A DNA stretch of 64,000 bases from Tyto alba. Taxonomy: Eukaryota > Chordata > Aves > Strigiformes > Tytonidae. A model generated the notes under the pieces. It did no database searches. It was not told the DNA's origin and saw only the letters and a program-made list of their open reading frames with translations. Shown in pieces: positions 1 through 12,700 of the stretch. The position numbers and the translations under genes were made by a program. How positions within the stretch are numbered: position 1 is the first letter of the stretch; each line of letters begins with the position of its first letter. Where the stretch lies: contig NW_024881321.1 of the NCBI RefSeq assembly GCF_018691265.1, positions 19,631,698 through 19,695,697 of the forward strand. Direction: 5' to 3'.

Positions 1-3000
1 AACTACATGCTTTAGACTCTGTGGTGCTGTCAGCAAAAATTAATTTTAAAAGTAGCACACATGAGTGACTTCAGCCTTTGCCTTAATTTAGTTTTTCACT
101 AAGAGCCAAGATAAGATGTAGCCACACTGAAGAAGGATGGACGGCTGTACACTATATTGTAGGAGACGACAGTGCTAAATTAATCATGTTCTATCTGGAA
201 TTTGCAATTCTTTCAGAGATGCTCAAGACAATATAAAAAATTTAGTGGTAACAGGGAAAGTAGGCAGGAGGTTGTGAGGCAGAAAGCTTCAGAGGGCACT
301 TTAAATGTGAAAGATGCATTACAGTTTCTCACACATGAACAAGATAGCATGCCTTACTAAGAATATAATAAATAAGGAGTGTATTCTGCCAGATGCAGCT
401 GTGAAGGGAGAGCTCTCCCAGTCAGATGTACCAAGTGTGATTGACACTCCCTTAGCTTTGCTGTGATATGACTAAATATGAAAACGAACAACCTCGGAAC
501 GATGTTTGCATTAGGAACAACATACCATTCTGTTACTCTCAGAAGCCCAGCAAGTATATCAGAAGTTTTGGTACATATACTAGAGGAGTCAGTCTGATCC
601 TCAGTCACTATTTCACTTTTGATTTGCCTTCCTGCTTCTCCTTTGCTTTGTTTTTCTTTTTTTCTTTTCATTTTCACTGCATTGTCTCATTGGTTTCTCC
701 TGATACAAACATCAGGTGAATGAAGGGAGACATAAATTATCCCATTAGTGGCTCACTGATGATAATCTGCTGTAATTTGAATAAATCAGTGCATGCCTGG
801 CTGCAACAGCAACAGGAGGGAGAGACAGTACCTCTGCTCAGGTACCACTACTATCCCTGCAAGAGCTTTCAACCCAAACACAGGTTTTGTGAGCCTGCAA
901 AGCTCACTGCTGCAACAAGGGACTCTCTCCTTCCAGAAAGTAAAATGTAAAAGAAAAATTCACCTTTAAATTTGGAAATAAATAAGTAACTAACGAGTTT
1001 CCTTCTTCTTGCAAACCTACCTGCCACAGTCAGTGAATGACAACTAGGTGTTGAAGGTTACTCTGGGAGTTTCCACAGCAATCAAAGGCTCTTCAGGGGA
1101 GCCCCACAGTCACTGTATTCTGAGGCAAGACAAGATTGTTACTGACTTGATCAATATTAGTGAACAGAAGGCTAAATAAGTTCCTCCTTTCCCATCTGAA
1201 CACACTACTGATGCTTTTGAACCAGGGCCTCTGCTGAGGGTCTATATGGGATTTTAACTGTAGGGATGGACCTTTCTTTCACCATACTGGTGTCTTTGAA
1301 TTTGGGGAAGTGGGGAAGATGCCAACTGTTCTCCAGGTATCCCTCTACAGACCATTTTTAATCTTGTCAGTAAAGTGGACTGTGGTTATATAGGTAAATA
1401 TAAGGCTGTGGGAACTGTGGGAAGGGCAGCCAAAAATACATGGGAGGAAAACTTCTAGAGTAACTTTCCCAAATACAAAGAACAAGTATAGAGTTAAACA
1501 GTTTCAACGGAGATGAACACCCAAGGAGCACAATGAGATAATGATAGTGACAGTGCAAGTGAGACAGTAAGGAAGCAGTTTCTGAAATCATTGCCTTGTG
1601 GTTTCAATTCTTTTTGCATGTCCAGCTGCATCTTCCCATTTCTGGTTGCAAGACCCTCTTTTGAAATTGAACTCTTCTCTGAGATCACAACAAAAATTAC
1701 AACTCATACCTTGCCTTGAGAGCCAGTGGTCTTCAAAACAAGCAGTGCCTTAAAGGTTATTTTTGGATCTCTAAGTATCATCAACAGAGAGCATTTGGAG
1801 TATATTGGCCAGTTAAAGAGTAGCTGTGACAGTGCATCACTCCAAATCAGCCAAAGTGTAAGGCTATCTCTAGGCTTCATTTTTCACTATATTATTTGTT
1901 CTGGGAGACAATACTGCAAAACAAGTACTGTTAGAAAAATGTCTATCTTTTTCACGTTGACCCCTTTTGGCTCTCTCTACTTTCACCCAGCTGTTCTGCT
2001 TTCTGGGGAAGAACAACCTGAGACCCCAGGAGAGAATCTTTAACATACCAACAGCTCTGTAAGCAGATCATTTAAAGAGCAGAGCCAAGTGGGCAAATGA
2101 AACTCCTGGGCAAACAAGTTAAGCCTGTCTCATACTGCTGACTCACTCTAGCAAATACGTCCATCCACGTTACTTACAAGAGAAGTCAATATTTTGTTGA
2201 GTTACTGCTAATGTATCAAAAGATTTACTTTTGAGTTACCTGAATCTGGTGATTGTAACCACTTAATACAGCAGTTATTAATAACTGTTTCATTACAATT
2301 GACTCATAATTTCTCAAATTCAATTTATGTACAAAATTTCATTTAACTAATGGGATTAATTTAATTATAGAATATGTGAGGCATGTGTGTTATTCTAAAA
2401 AATCTAATCATTTGTAACAAAGATTGATAAAACTCACAAAACATCCCACTAGATACATTTTCATTACAATGTTTACAAAGTAACTAATAAATCATTAAAA
2501 TTCTTTAAAATTTTTTCTTTTCTCAAAGTATGCACACTGTAAGTGTTGTAAAGATAATCTTGCCTATAAGCTTCTCACCCGTTCAAAAAGGGATCCATTT
2601 CTGTGCAAAAACAGACATATTCTCAGATTCTAAGCTGTTATTTGTGTTTCAATAGCTTTGTTGCCCTTCGGTTTTTATAATTATTCATTTGGTTTGGAGT
2701 ATATTAGTATTACTTTATAAGTTTTAGGGTTGTGATAGATACAGTGGGTTCCAAACTAGTCAGTTCATGAAGTAGAGCAGATGGTGGTAGTTTGTTTAAG
2801 CAATTTTTACTGCCTGTTCTAGCCTTGGTTTAAGTGTCCTTCACATTATTATTTCCTAATTTCATACTATTATTGCTAATTATATGATGTCGGCTTTCTT
2901 TTTTTTGCTTAGCAGATAATTCACCCTGACACATGAGCTAATCACTTTTGTTACTATGAATTGCAAAAGTAATTATTTTTTAAGCTGAAGTCTTTAGTAA

Positions 3001-3292
3001 AGGAAGGTCTAATTGCAGCATGAATAAGCAGTAGCTATTTATGATAGCTTTAATCTTGTCAGCAGGAGAAGCAGGAATAGAGAAGCCATGACTGACTCCA
3101 CATAGCATGACCCGTACAAGCACACCTGAGACTCTGGGTTTCTCCTTCTGCACCGAGGTCTTTGCTATCATCATGTTGCTAGTGTTCTTAAAGACAGTAG
3201 CAGAGCACTGTTACAGCACTGTGAATGCTAATTAAACCAACGATAGCTTGGATTTACCAAACCTCTCTTTGCTGTATGAACATAATAAAAAG
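1..3292. other. intergenic, nothing recognised
   Basis: AT-rich single-copy-looking DNA. I see no gene, RNA gene or recognisable repeat. The short open frames here have no family resemblance and no flanking splice signals that agree with them. The stretch from about 2,180 to 2,560 is especially AT-rich. Confidence 0.6.
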
Positions 3293-3797
3293 AGGAATCA
3301 TAGAAGGATTTGGGTTGGAAGGGACCTTAAAGATTGAGTTCCAACCCACCCTGCCATGAGCAGGGACGGCTCCCATCAGCCCAGGGTGCTCCCAGCCCCG
3401 TCCAACCAGGCCTTGAACCCTTCCAGGGAGGGGGCAGCCACAGCTGCTCTGGGCAACATGTTCCAGTGTCCTACCATCCTCACAATAAATAATTTATTCC
3501 TTATATCTAATCTAAATCTATCTTCTGTCAGCTTAAAACCACTACCCTTCATCCTGTCACTACACTCCCTGATAAAGAGTCCCTCCTCACCTTTCCTGTA
3601 GCCCCCTTTAAGCACTGGAAGGTCGCTATAAGGTCCCCCCCAGAGCCTTCTCTTCTCCAGGCTGAACAACCCCGACTCTCTCAGCCTGTTCTCACAGCGG
3701 AGGTGCTCCAACCCCCTGATCATCTTTTTGGCCTCCTCTGGACCCGCTCGAGCAGGTCCATGTCCTTCTTATGCTGGGGGCCCCAGAGCTGGACACA
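3293..3797 (-). mobile_element. CR1 LINE, 5'-truncated 3' end
   Basis: A 5'-truncated non-LTR retrotransposon of the avian CR1 family, read on the minus strand. Its 3' terminus lies near 3,293-3,310, where the plus strand has the AATCATAG-type end of CR1. The neighbouring text (ttgggttggaagggacctta) is the standard CR1 3' untranslated sequence. The body holds the C-terminus of ORF2 (3,376-3,723) and ends near 3,797 at the familiar 'gagctggacaca' segment. It is much GC-richer than its surroundings. Truncation at the 5' end is the usual result of incomplete target-primed reverse transcription. Recognition is by sequence memory of the family; the subfamily is not assigned. Confidence 0.93.
3376..3723 (-). 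pseudogene. CR1 ORF2 C-terminal fragment
   Basis: About 115 codons from the end of the CR1 reverse-transcriptase polyprotein. The conserved C-terminal residues are visible: 'GLEHL', 'LFSLEKRRL', 'KGEEGLFIRECSDR', 'GFKL' and 'HWNMLPR'. The frame is open up to a stop at 3,376-3,378, but this reflects a fairly young insertion rather than function. The endonuclease, the catalytic RT core and the promoter are all absent, so the copy cannot move. Confidence 0.85.
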
Positions 3798-6114
3798 GGA
3801 AACAAGGCTCTGTGCAAGTTGTCTTGTTATAAAATGACGTAAAGGGTGAGGCTAGCTCCAAACCCAGGTAATCACGATGGTTGTTCTTGAAAATTCTCCA
3901 TTGGAAAATAACTTTTCAATACTGCCATCACTTATACAGAACAGTAGAAAAGTTATCTTTAACCACTGCGGTGGCTGGGAACAAGTACTAGCTCTTACCC
4001 AGTAGGCAATAATTCAGTGATTTAGTGTGATGGATGATTTTTTCTGTGTGTTAGAGACACATTTCATGTTAAAAAAATTTTAGAGCAAAAGTATTCTGGT
4101 TCAGAGTGTTAAATCTTTTAGAGAGCTATTTAAAAATAAAAATTTGTTCTCACTCATCGATATGTTTCTTTGTAAACTGCCAGAATTTTTTTCACAGAGG
4201 TAAATACCACTTTGTTGGTGACTTAAATTTTTCTAAACAGCTCAGTATTTTGGTGTTCCTTGTAAAGTACTCAGCAGTTGCATCTCTTATTTAAACAAAC
4301 AATGAAGCACCACCTGAACTCTAACACTGAAGGAGGTCCTATAATTAAGGTCTTCTCACTAATAGAGCAAGAATATTTTAAACTAAATACTGCAAAGCAT
4401 GTACATATCATCTGGGCTACAAAAATATATCAAGTGGGCATATACAGCATAAAGTGGGGTTTATTGTGAATGAAAATCAGTATATTTTCAAAAACCCAGG
4501 TTAAGCATTCCCAAAAATTGTTCTTAATGCAAATTTGCTTACTAAGTGGTACTAGTTATCTTCTGTGACTCGGACAGAAAATGTTCCAAGTGGGGAAACA
4601 AATTATTAGTGCTGTTTTATTCTGTGTAAAGCTGTGCAAATCCATGATGATTTATTACAAGTTAAATTCTTTTCAGATCTAGGAAAATATTTTTACTTTT
4701 TTATTTTGTGCTACACAAATATTACTTGTTTGGGATAAGATCTTAGCTTCTTTGGTCTTCTATAAAATTAAGATAAACCAGGCATATTCCCAAAAAGTTT
4801 TATCTGCTTATCTCTGAAAATGGCAAGCTCTCTTTCTTGTCTTCACTAGGATTTTACATCATAGTAATTACGATAAATTTGCCAAGTAGAAGTAAAAAGC
4901 ATGTTTTTGTGTTGGTGCACATTAAAACTGAGTTTCTTCCTCATTCCTGGCATGAGAGAATCTGTAAGACCTCATAGACACTATGATTTCTGTCCTCCTG
5001 GTGAAAGACCTCTCTGAGTAAGCAGTCCATGTACGTAACCTAAAAAAATGGAGCAAAAATGATTTTGACTTTTCAGATTGTCTGCTGTTCATATATTATG
5101 GCAACTTATATTGCAAATTAAATTTTATATAACTTAGAGAAGTCCACCAATAACCAAAATATCTTCAGTCAAGGGTGGAAACTTTTTAAGCCTTCAAAAC
5201 CAGGGCTATGGCAGAAAAAACCCAAACACCTTTCTTACTGATTTCTATGTTGGATAGAGTGGATAAGGAAGAAGGCACTCAGTCCATAAAGACATTGGCC
5301 AGAGCTTTACCCAGGATGTGGAAGAATTTTCACTTGGGGCAGGTATATTTAAATCTGAAAGAGTCTGAAAAACCTGTTTCTTCTCCCTCCCAAAGACACC
5401 CAATAAACAGAACTAGGTGAGCTAATTCTCACCAATTTAAAGCGCATGTCAGATGGCTCCAGTGACACAGATATCCAGTCATATACTTCCAGCAGGAACT
5501 TCAAACTTCATTATGTGCATCCTTGCTTCTCTTAATGATCCTGATTTCTCACCTCTGCCTCACCAGAAGAAGAGAATAACACTGGAGGTGACTGTGTCAT
5601 GCTTGCATGAAAAAATGATCCCAGAGAAATCGCTGTAAGACTGCTTCCCAGTCTGGCGTCTCAGAGAGCTCTGCTCTTCTGCAGGTGTGATTCAGAGACA
5701 TCAGTGCCTTCAAAGCACCCTCCCCTCTTCACATCCCTTTCAGTTTCTCCTCTGCCCTACCACTGCAAAACTTCTGTCATTACGTATCCAGGACTTTCCC
5801 GCATGTTGTGATCCTCGAATTGTACCGCTCTTCCTGTTTTGTTTCCCTTTTTATGTCACTCTGCTATTTCTTTTCCATCCTTCTTTTACTTATTCCTGGT
5901 TATGCTTCTTGCTTTCATCAAAGTGCATACTTTTGCCCACTGATGGTTGTGCCATCCCACTCAATTTCTTCTTCCCCAGAAACACCTCTCACATCTTTTA
6001 TTTTCACATTTACTTTCTGTTTATGGTCAGTTATCCTCAGCATCCCAGGTGTAGTGCCGCAGGCTCATGATGTTCTCCACTAAATCAGTTTCTTCCTCCA
6101 CATTATTTTGTCTT
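3798..6114. other. intergenic, nothing recognised
   Basis: AT-rich DNA without a recognisable gene or repeat. From about 5,640 the plus strand becomes pyrimidine-rich and leads into the microsatellite complex. Overlapping open frames at 5,687-6,083 arise from that pyrimidine bias and show no family resemblance. Confidence 0.5.
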
Positions 6115-6240
6115 GTTCTTGTTCTTGTTCTTGTTCTTGTTCTTGTTCTTGTTCTTGTTCTTGTTCTTGTTCTTGTTCTTGTTCTTGTTCTTGTTCTTGT
6201 TCTTGTTCTTGTTCTTGTTCTTGTTCTTGTTCTTGTTCTT
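6115..6240. repeat. (GTTCTT)21 hexanucleotide microsatellite
   Basis: Twenty-one perfect tandem copies of GTTCTT on the plus strand (AAGAAC on the minus). The perfection suggests recent expansion or active slippage. The array creates long open frames in several frames (Leu-Val, Ser-Cys, Phe-Leu, Arg-Thr and Lys-Asn alternations), which are artefacts of the repeat. Confidence 0.98.
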
Positions 6241-6420
6241 CTTCTTCTTCTTGTTCTTCTTCTTGTTCTTCTTCTTGTTCTTGTTCTTCTTCTTCTTCTT
6301 CTTCTTCTTCTTCTTCTTCTTCTTCTTCTTCTTCTTCTTCTTCTTCTTCTTTTCTTCTTTTTCTTCTTTTTCATCTTTCTTCACCTTCTTTACCTTCTTC
6401 TTCACCTTCTTTTCTCCTGA
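6241..6420. repeat. TTC-rich tract with pure (TTC)n core
   Basis: Follows the hexanucleotide array directly. First comes an interspersed TTC/TTG section, then a pure TTC (GAA on minus) run at 6,284-6,351 of about 22 units, then an imperfect pyrimidine tail to about 6,420. Long GAA/TTC runs can form triplexes, as known for the human FXN repeat. The hexamer probably derives from TTC repeats by a C-to-G change that then spread. Confidence 0.95.
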
Positions 6421-6713
6421 GTGTGTCCACTCAGTCCACAAAGTGATAGGTACTTTTTGTGAGCTTGTGAGGTTATAATAAGAACTTTGAAACCCTGTTG
6501 GAATACCTGACATCCTCCTCTCAACAGCTTTCATCTCAAACAGCTAATTAGAGAAAATTCAATGCCTCTACTTTAATGATGGCTGTACAGTAAGAACTAT
6601 TTCAATTAGAGAAATCTTCTTGTGCCCTTCACCTGTTCTGGACAATTTCAGATTTCATATGAGGCTAGGGCTCCACAGTCAATACTGCATTTATCACTAG
6701 TCTTTGCAGTCTC

Positions 6714-6783
6714 TTTTTTTTTTTGTTGGGGGGGGGGGGGGGGGGGGGGGGGGCAGGCAGGGAGGGAGGGGTGGGGATGGGGA
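6714..6783 (+). repeat. T11 then G26 homopolymer and G-quadruplex-prone tract
   Basis: A run of 11 T (6,714-6,724), then 26 consecutive G (6,728-6,753), then further G-runs of three to four bases up to about 6,783 (pattern GGGAGGGAGGGG). The motif rules for a G-quadruplex on the plus strand are met many times over. Homopolymers this long are also prone to sequencing and assembly length error, so the exact count is uncertain. Confidence 0.9.
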
Positions 6784-9700
6784 GGAAATTTACAGAGATT
6801 AATATCCATTGAAGATGGGTGATATGCCCAGGGGCATACTTTTTGGAAAATTTCTCCAGTTGAATGCACAAAACATAAAACGGGTAAAGCAGCAATTAAT
6901 TAATGAAAAAGAGATTGTTACTGACATAACAGTTTTGTTCTTGTTTATACACACATATACAAAATCTAACATCATAATGGCAAAGGTAGACGAATGCACT
7001 GCAAGTGTTGAAGGGCATTTATTTATTTATTTTTAAATAACTGCCATTGTTTGGCATAGTCACGAGTGCCATCTCATACTAGCGTATCATAAGACCTAAC
7101 AGAGAGAATGTTCCTAAGAGGGAGAATTCAAAGTCCTGGATCTTTAAGTTGTTTTCACATGAGAATACCATATACACATACTTTTTAAATTTAGTAATCT
7201 CCTACTGTTTTACTGTAGACATAGAGAGTGTTTATTACAATGTTGGTTAAAATATGGTAGCAGTTCTGGCCCTTTCTTCTACTGTTGTCTGGAACTCTTT
7301 CTACCAGCTTGATTCTTGGCAGACATTATTTGTGCTTGATTTTGGCCTAAAGAGTAAATGGTTTTTTTGAAAGTTAGAGCAAAAGTGGAACAGCCATGTT
7401 GACACGGGGATATATTCCAGCCTGCTTCACCTGGGAATGGAGTTTACTTGAGAAGAATATTCAACCACAGTTGTTTGTAGAGCTCATCAAAGGATGCCTC
7501 GCTCTTGTGGCAGCGATAGCAATCCCTTCTTGTGTCAGTTCCCATTAAGTCAACAGCACTGTAACCTTTCCCTTACTATGAGTGGCACAGATGATAGAAA
7601 CTGTACTTTTTAATTAGGGAATATCATACATGCAGACATGCAGTCTGGGCAAGAGCTCTGTTCACAGCTGCTTCGATTATGCCACTGCCCCTCATTTCCC
7701 ATTCTGTTTGCATCTACTCTCTAGTCTTAAGTTGGCCCTGATTTGAGGTACAGGGGGAGGAGATGTTCTTTGTGGTGACAGGAATAAAAATTTAGCTTAA
7801 ACTAAGTTTGAAGTTTAATTTAAGTTTTCCATTAAAGAAAATGTAAGAACTAAATTTTATGCTGAATACAATAAAATACCTTGATTTTAGGAGCTTAAGA
7901 GAAAAACAAGGACATGAAAAGGTAGATATGCAGAGAAAGAGTATTTGTCCTTTTATATTGTAACCTATTGATTAGGGCATGCATCCAGAGTGTGAGAGAC
8001 CTGGACACCAGCCCCTTCTCACATTAATATTTACAGTTATACAAAAGGAAACAGCATCTTAAGGAAAACTAAGAACCTCGTACCATTGTGCTGTCAAGAC
8101 AATCCCTGGAGCAATGGGAGACTGATAGTCAAATATAGTCACACAGAAGGGTGAGTTGAACCTAGGGCTCCTATATCCTGGCATGTCCCAAATGTCAGGT
8201 TAAGAAAAGGAAGAACACCTTTTCTGCCAATATATCCTACCAAAGTTCACCAGCTTTTCTCTCTTCACCCTTGTTTACTTCAAGTTAATAGGTCAGGAGA
8301 ATACTTGCAATGTGACCTACATGTCTGAAAAATAATTAATGAAAAATAATATACAAAACCTCATAACATTGCTTCTGCCCTTGCTCAGCACTGCTGGGGA
8401 GTGGTTTCAGAGGTATATGGACATATTATAACAAAAATAACACAATTGTGAATCAGATAATTAATATAGTAAGTTTCATGGAAACTGAAATCAGGAAATT
8501 CAACTGAAAAACTCACAGCTAAAGTTAAGTTAAATAATTATTTTCAAAAAAGAAACAAACAAAAACAAACAAACAAACAAAAAACAACAAAACCCAACAA
8601 CAAGAAAACCCAAACAAACTAAAGAAAATGCATGCAAAACAAGTAAACATAGTATGAATTTAGAATTTGGGAATGATGAACATTCATCCTTCATTCTTTT
8701 CTCCTATATAAATAAGTATGTATGGGTATATGTATATTTGTCTATTCATATGTATTTTATGGCATTTATTTATATGCTTTCAGCTATGTTTATTTTTCTT
8801 TTCCTGTTAAGTTTTTCACCAATAGAAAACACTTTTAGTTAGAATGTCTCTTATATGCAGTATATCCTGTTTTGTATTATCAAGCAGAATTGTTACTGAA
8901 AATGTTAATGTACATGTTTAGTCTTGCAAACAGGCAGATGTGATCAATCAGTCTGGGTGTATCCATAGTAATCCTTTTCCCACATTCTACCTCCCCAGAA
9001 TAAATTTGACCCATTGTCCAGTGTCAGGCACAGAAGACACAGGCTTCAACAATGAGCAGGAGCAAACTGCTCAGCACCTAACTCGGATCCTGAGGCAGGA
9101 TTAACCTAGACTTGACTTAAGATGCAGAGCAAAGCAGTCCTCTCAAGTTAGGTAGCTCTTCCCAGGACACTGGAACAGTTAAGTGCACTGTTTCCTCAGC
9201 GGAAAGCAGTAGCTATCTTTCAAGATCTCAAAAAGCAGGAGATCACATCCAAATTCGGATAAATTTAAGGTTCTTTCCTTTGGGATCCTTTGAAATCATC
9301 ACCACCCTTTCATTAACTTTATTGGGAAATTGTCAACAGCTGTAAGAATAAGTCATTCATGCTGAGGTTTCAGGCAAAGTTAATTGTGTTAAGCAGACTA
9401 TTTTCAATACTCTGTTTCTACAAGTTCTGTAGGTAGAGCCTGGAATTCAAATATACACAAGTTCACCCCATAATTACTTTTGGTTTTGTGGAGTGATAGC
9501 TGGAATCAAAGCAGTCTACATTTTGCTATTAAAATATCCTTTCAGAGACTATAAAAATGTGTGCAGATGGTATGAGAGTAATCTTCTTTAGGCCTGATTC
9601 ATCCAGATTATTTGATTTTGAAAAGTTTTCTAAGAAACCTACCATGTTAATTCACTTTTTATTTATATGCCTGAGATTAAAAGTTAGATATGAAAAACAA

Positions 9701-12700
9701 AACATATGTCCTGTGTATTTAAATTATAGAATTGATCTGCAGTTCTTTATGGGACTTTACAACAAGGTATTCACAAATATGCAGTCTCCCCTACCTCTTT
9801 GAGGAGCACACTTTTAAAGAAATCTCAGACAAACAGCAGATTAAATTAAGCTCCATGGAATACTGCTTTACCTGCAGCAAACCAATGTACATGGAGAGGT
9901 TTGCGATATTTGTATTCTGCATTTTGCCTGAGCATGGACCAAGAGGAAGTGGACTGGAAAGTATCCCAAAAATTGGGAACGTGGAGGACAGGGGGTTACT
10001 CTTCCAGAAATATGTCCTTTAGTTGGAACAAAAGCTCAGAGGAGCGTTCCCTCTCATACGATGGTTGAACTCCTGATTTCTGAATCTGTAGAAATCTGGA
10101 TCCTGAAAATACTTGTGTTCATGCCTGCTTGATTTTAAACACAAGCAGCACAGCTGAAATCAGCCTACCAACACACCTGGAGTTCAGATTAGAGAACATC
10201 TTTGCAGATCTGGGCACACTTGCTCGCTGTGCTTTTTAAGTGAGTCAGTATATAACAGTGGTGTCAAGGGGGAGGACGTGGGGTGCTGGCAGCAGCAAAG
10301 GCTGCAAGTAATAAAAAGTGCTTTTCTAATTGGCTGCAATAATGTTTAAATTTTCTAATAAATAACATTCACACACGTCACAAATAAGCCCTAGGTGAAT
10401 GTTCCAATAGAGGTATTTATTTGGTATACTGAACAGATTACATTTACAGAGTTATACTGCACAGCAGGGAAATCACTCTACATGGAGTGACAGGGCAAGA
10501 GCCTTATAACCATCCAGTCCCTTTTATAGCGAAGCACTTAGGCACGTGAGTATTGATTTCAGTGGAGCAGCTCAAGCCTAGTATTACGAATGTGTACTGC
10601 TGAACTGGGTTGTGGATCGGTGCAGAAACCAAGCAATCTTTCGGAAAATATTTATAGAATCCAGGTGGGGTGTGATAAGCCCAAGTTCAAATGAAAGGAA
10701 GACTGATTGCTTGTTTCCTTGTTCTTAATATTATACCCTTATATCACAGGTATAACTGTCAGAGAGCTTATTTTTAAAATGTGTTAAGAATTACATTCTG
10801 CAGAAGCGTAAATGTGCTGTGTCGAGAGAAATATACTCACAACAATTAATTCATTTTTTAATTAAGAGATTTCATACTATTTGGTACCTTAAGCCATGCA
10901 GCTGCTAGTGTTTACTGCATCTCTCTGTGTATGTGTTTGGCCCTTACTTCTGTCAAAAAGTTCTCCTCTGTGTATTTATTTTTTTCCTGTTCTGTGCAGG
11001 GATGCATGAGGGAACAAGATGAAACCTGACTAATATTGTTTGGTAATATGGTTGTTTGCAGTTTATTTGTTCTCTGGTGGATTTTATTATAGCTGCTGAA
11101 TTTTTACTCATTAGTTTAATGATGGTTATTTTGCAGATTTCTTTTATCCTGTATTTTTTATTGAATCCTTGTTCACAATACCACAGTGACTTGAATATGC
11201 TCTTCATAATGCAAAATTTAATTAGATACTAACTAAGTAAGTGGTCCATTAAAATATTATTCAGATTGTTCAGGGAAATGTTTGGTAAACATTTTCTTTG
11301 GAAGTTGACTTTTTGGTAAGGGAAATGGAAAAAGACGAATGTTGCTGTTTATTTTGTCTCTCAGCATGCAAAGGGTGATATAGTGTGCATCTGAATTACA
11401 TCTCCATTTGCAGTGGGGGAAAGGACCTTGCCATTAGAGGAATCACAGCATCCATTTATTATGCAGTTCAGGTCTAGACTGGCTGTACCGTAGTCCATCA
11501 AAAAGTATTTTAGGGGAAAGATGATCATAATGTAGCAGGGAGCTCCACTGTTTGAATGATGATGATGATGATACAGTGCAGTTGCTGAAGCCTCATAATA
11601 CACATTGCTGGAAAACGTCCTGAGAAATATTTGAGCTGGAAATAAAGATATACATTGTGTGTATTTAAGTATGGCTCCATTCACTAACAGGAGAGGCTTT
11701 AATTATACATGGGTTTTCACAAACAAGTTAGTTCAGAGAGTGTTCAATTCACAAAGGTCTCTTTCTATATACTCTGGGCTCCCTGTTCTAAGCAGTTTTG
11801 CAGCTATTGAAACAGCTGCACAATTTTTGATTTGGTCATGGATACTTTTAATGTGCACATAAAATGAAGAGGAAAGGGAGGGAACATCTCTCTGCCAGCT
11901 CCATGCAGGAGTGAGCCAGCTTGGTATCTGAATGATACTGAATGGGTCTGTGCTGACCTAGTGGAGCTAGAAATCAGACCTCCCTAAATCACACACACAG
12001 CTTTGATGGCAAGCTGTTCGCCAAGTGGCAGCATATCCTTTGCTGGCGAGAGGGAGGGAGGGAAACTTGTTAAGTAGAAAGGTGAATGGGAAGAGAAAAG
12101 GTCAACTGTTAGAAGGAAAGAACAGCTTGTGAAGCAAAGGGACTAGAAGAGATGTCAGAAATACAAGGGAAGACAATTTCTCTCTCAAGACAGCGTACTG
12201 AAACCTTTTAGCCAGAGATCTGTAGTCAGAGACTGTCCTTCATCCCCCAGATGAACTATTTATTTTAGTACCACAGGGCTTCTTTCTGCATTCACGAATG
12301 CCCTGGTTTGAATCATCAGCTGCTCTCCACTGAGGTGTGGCCATGGGGAAATACAGTCAACATTTTAGTCATGGTGTTCATGCGGACAAAGAGCGTGGAA
12401 GCATTTATATCTAGGAAGAATGTTCAAAGCAATGCTACAGGTAAGTGGAAAGTTAAAGCAGGAGGAAGAGCTCCAAACTGGAAGACCTCTGGCAGGAACC
12501 AGTATTCTTTGATGCTAGCATTTGGCAGATCAGTAAGCCTGTTGAGCGAGAAGTTCATCTGGGAGTTGAACTGGAATAAAAGGTAGGGTCTTTGGGGAAT
12601 ATGGAAGAAGTGAGCCCTTCAACATGGCTAGTGCATTTTTTTTTTTCCTGTGTTAAAGGATATCTTACTGGTCCAAAAATAAGCCAAAGCCAAGTAGCAT

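Noticed and set aside
5687..6083. Two overlapping plus-strand open frames rich in Phe, Leu and Ser
   Set aside because: They come from the pyrimidine-rich strand leading into the microsatellite; hydrophobic look follows from T-rich codons.
6115..6351. Regular direct repeats resembling an array
   Set aside because: Repeat units are 3-6 bp without spacers: a microsatellite, not a CRISPR array; the genome is vertebrate.
6027..6534. Long Arg-, Lys-, Leu- or Ser/Cys-rich open frames across the GTTCTT/TTC repeats
   Set aside because: The frames exist only because the repeats lack stop codons; they have no start context, family match or splice signal.
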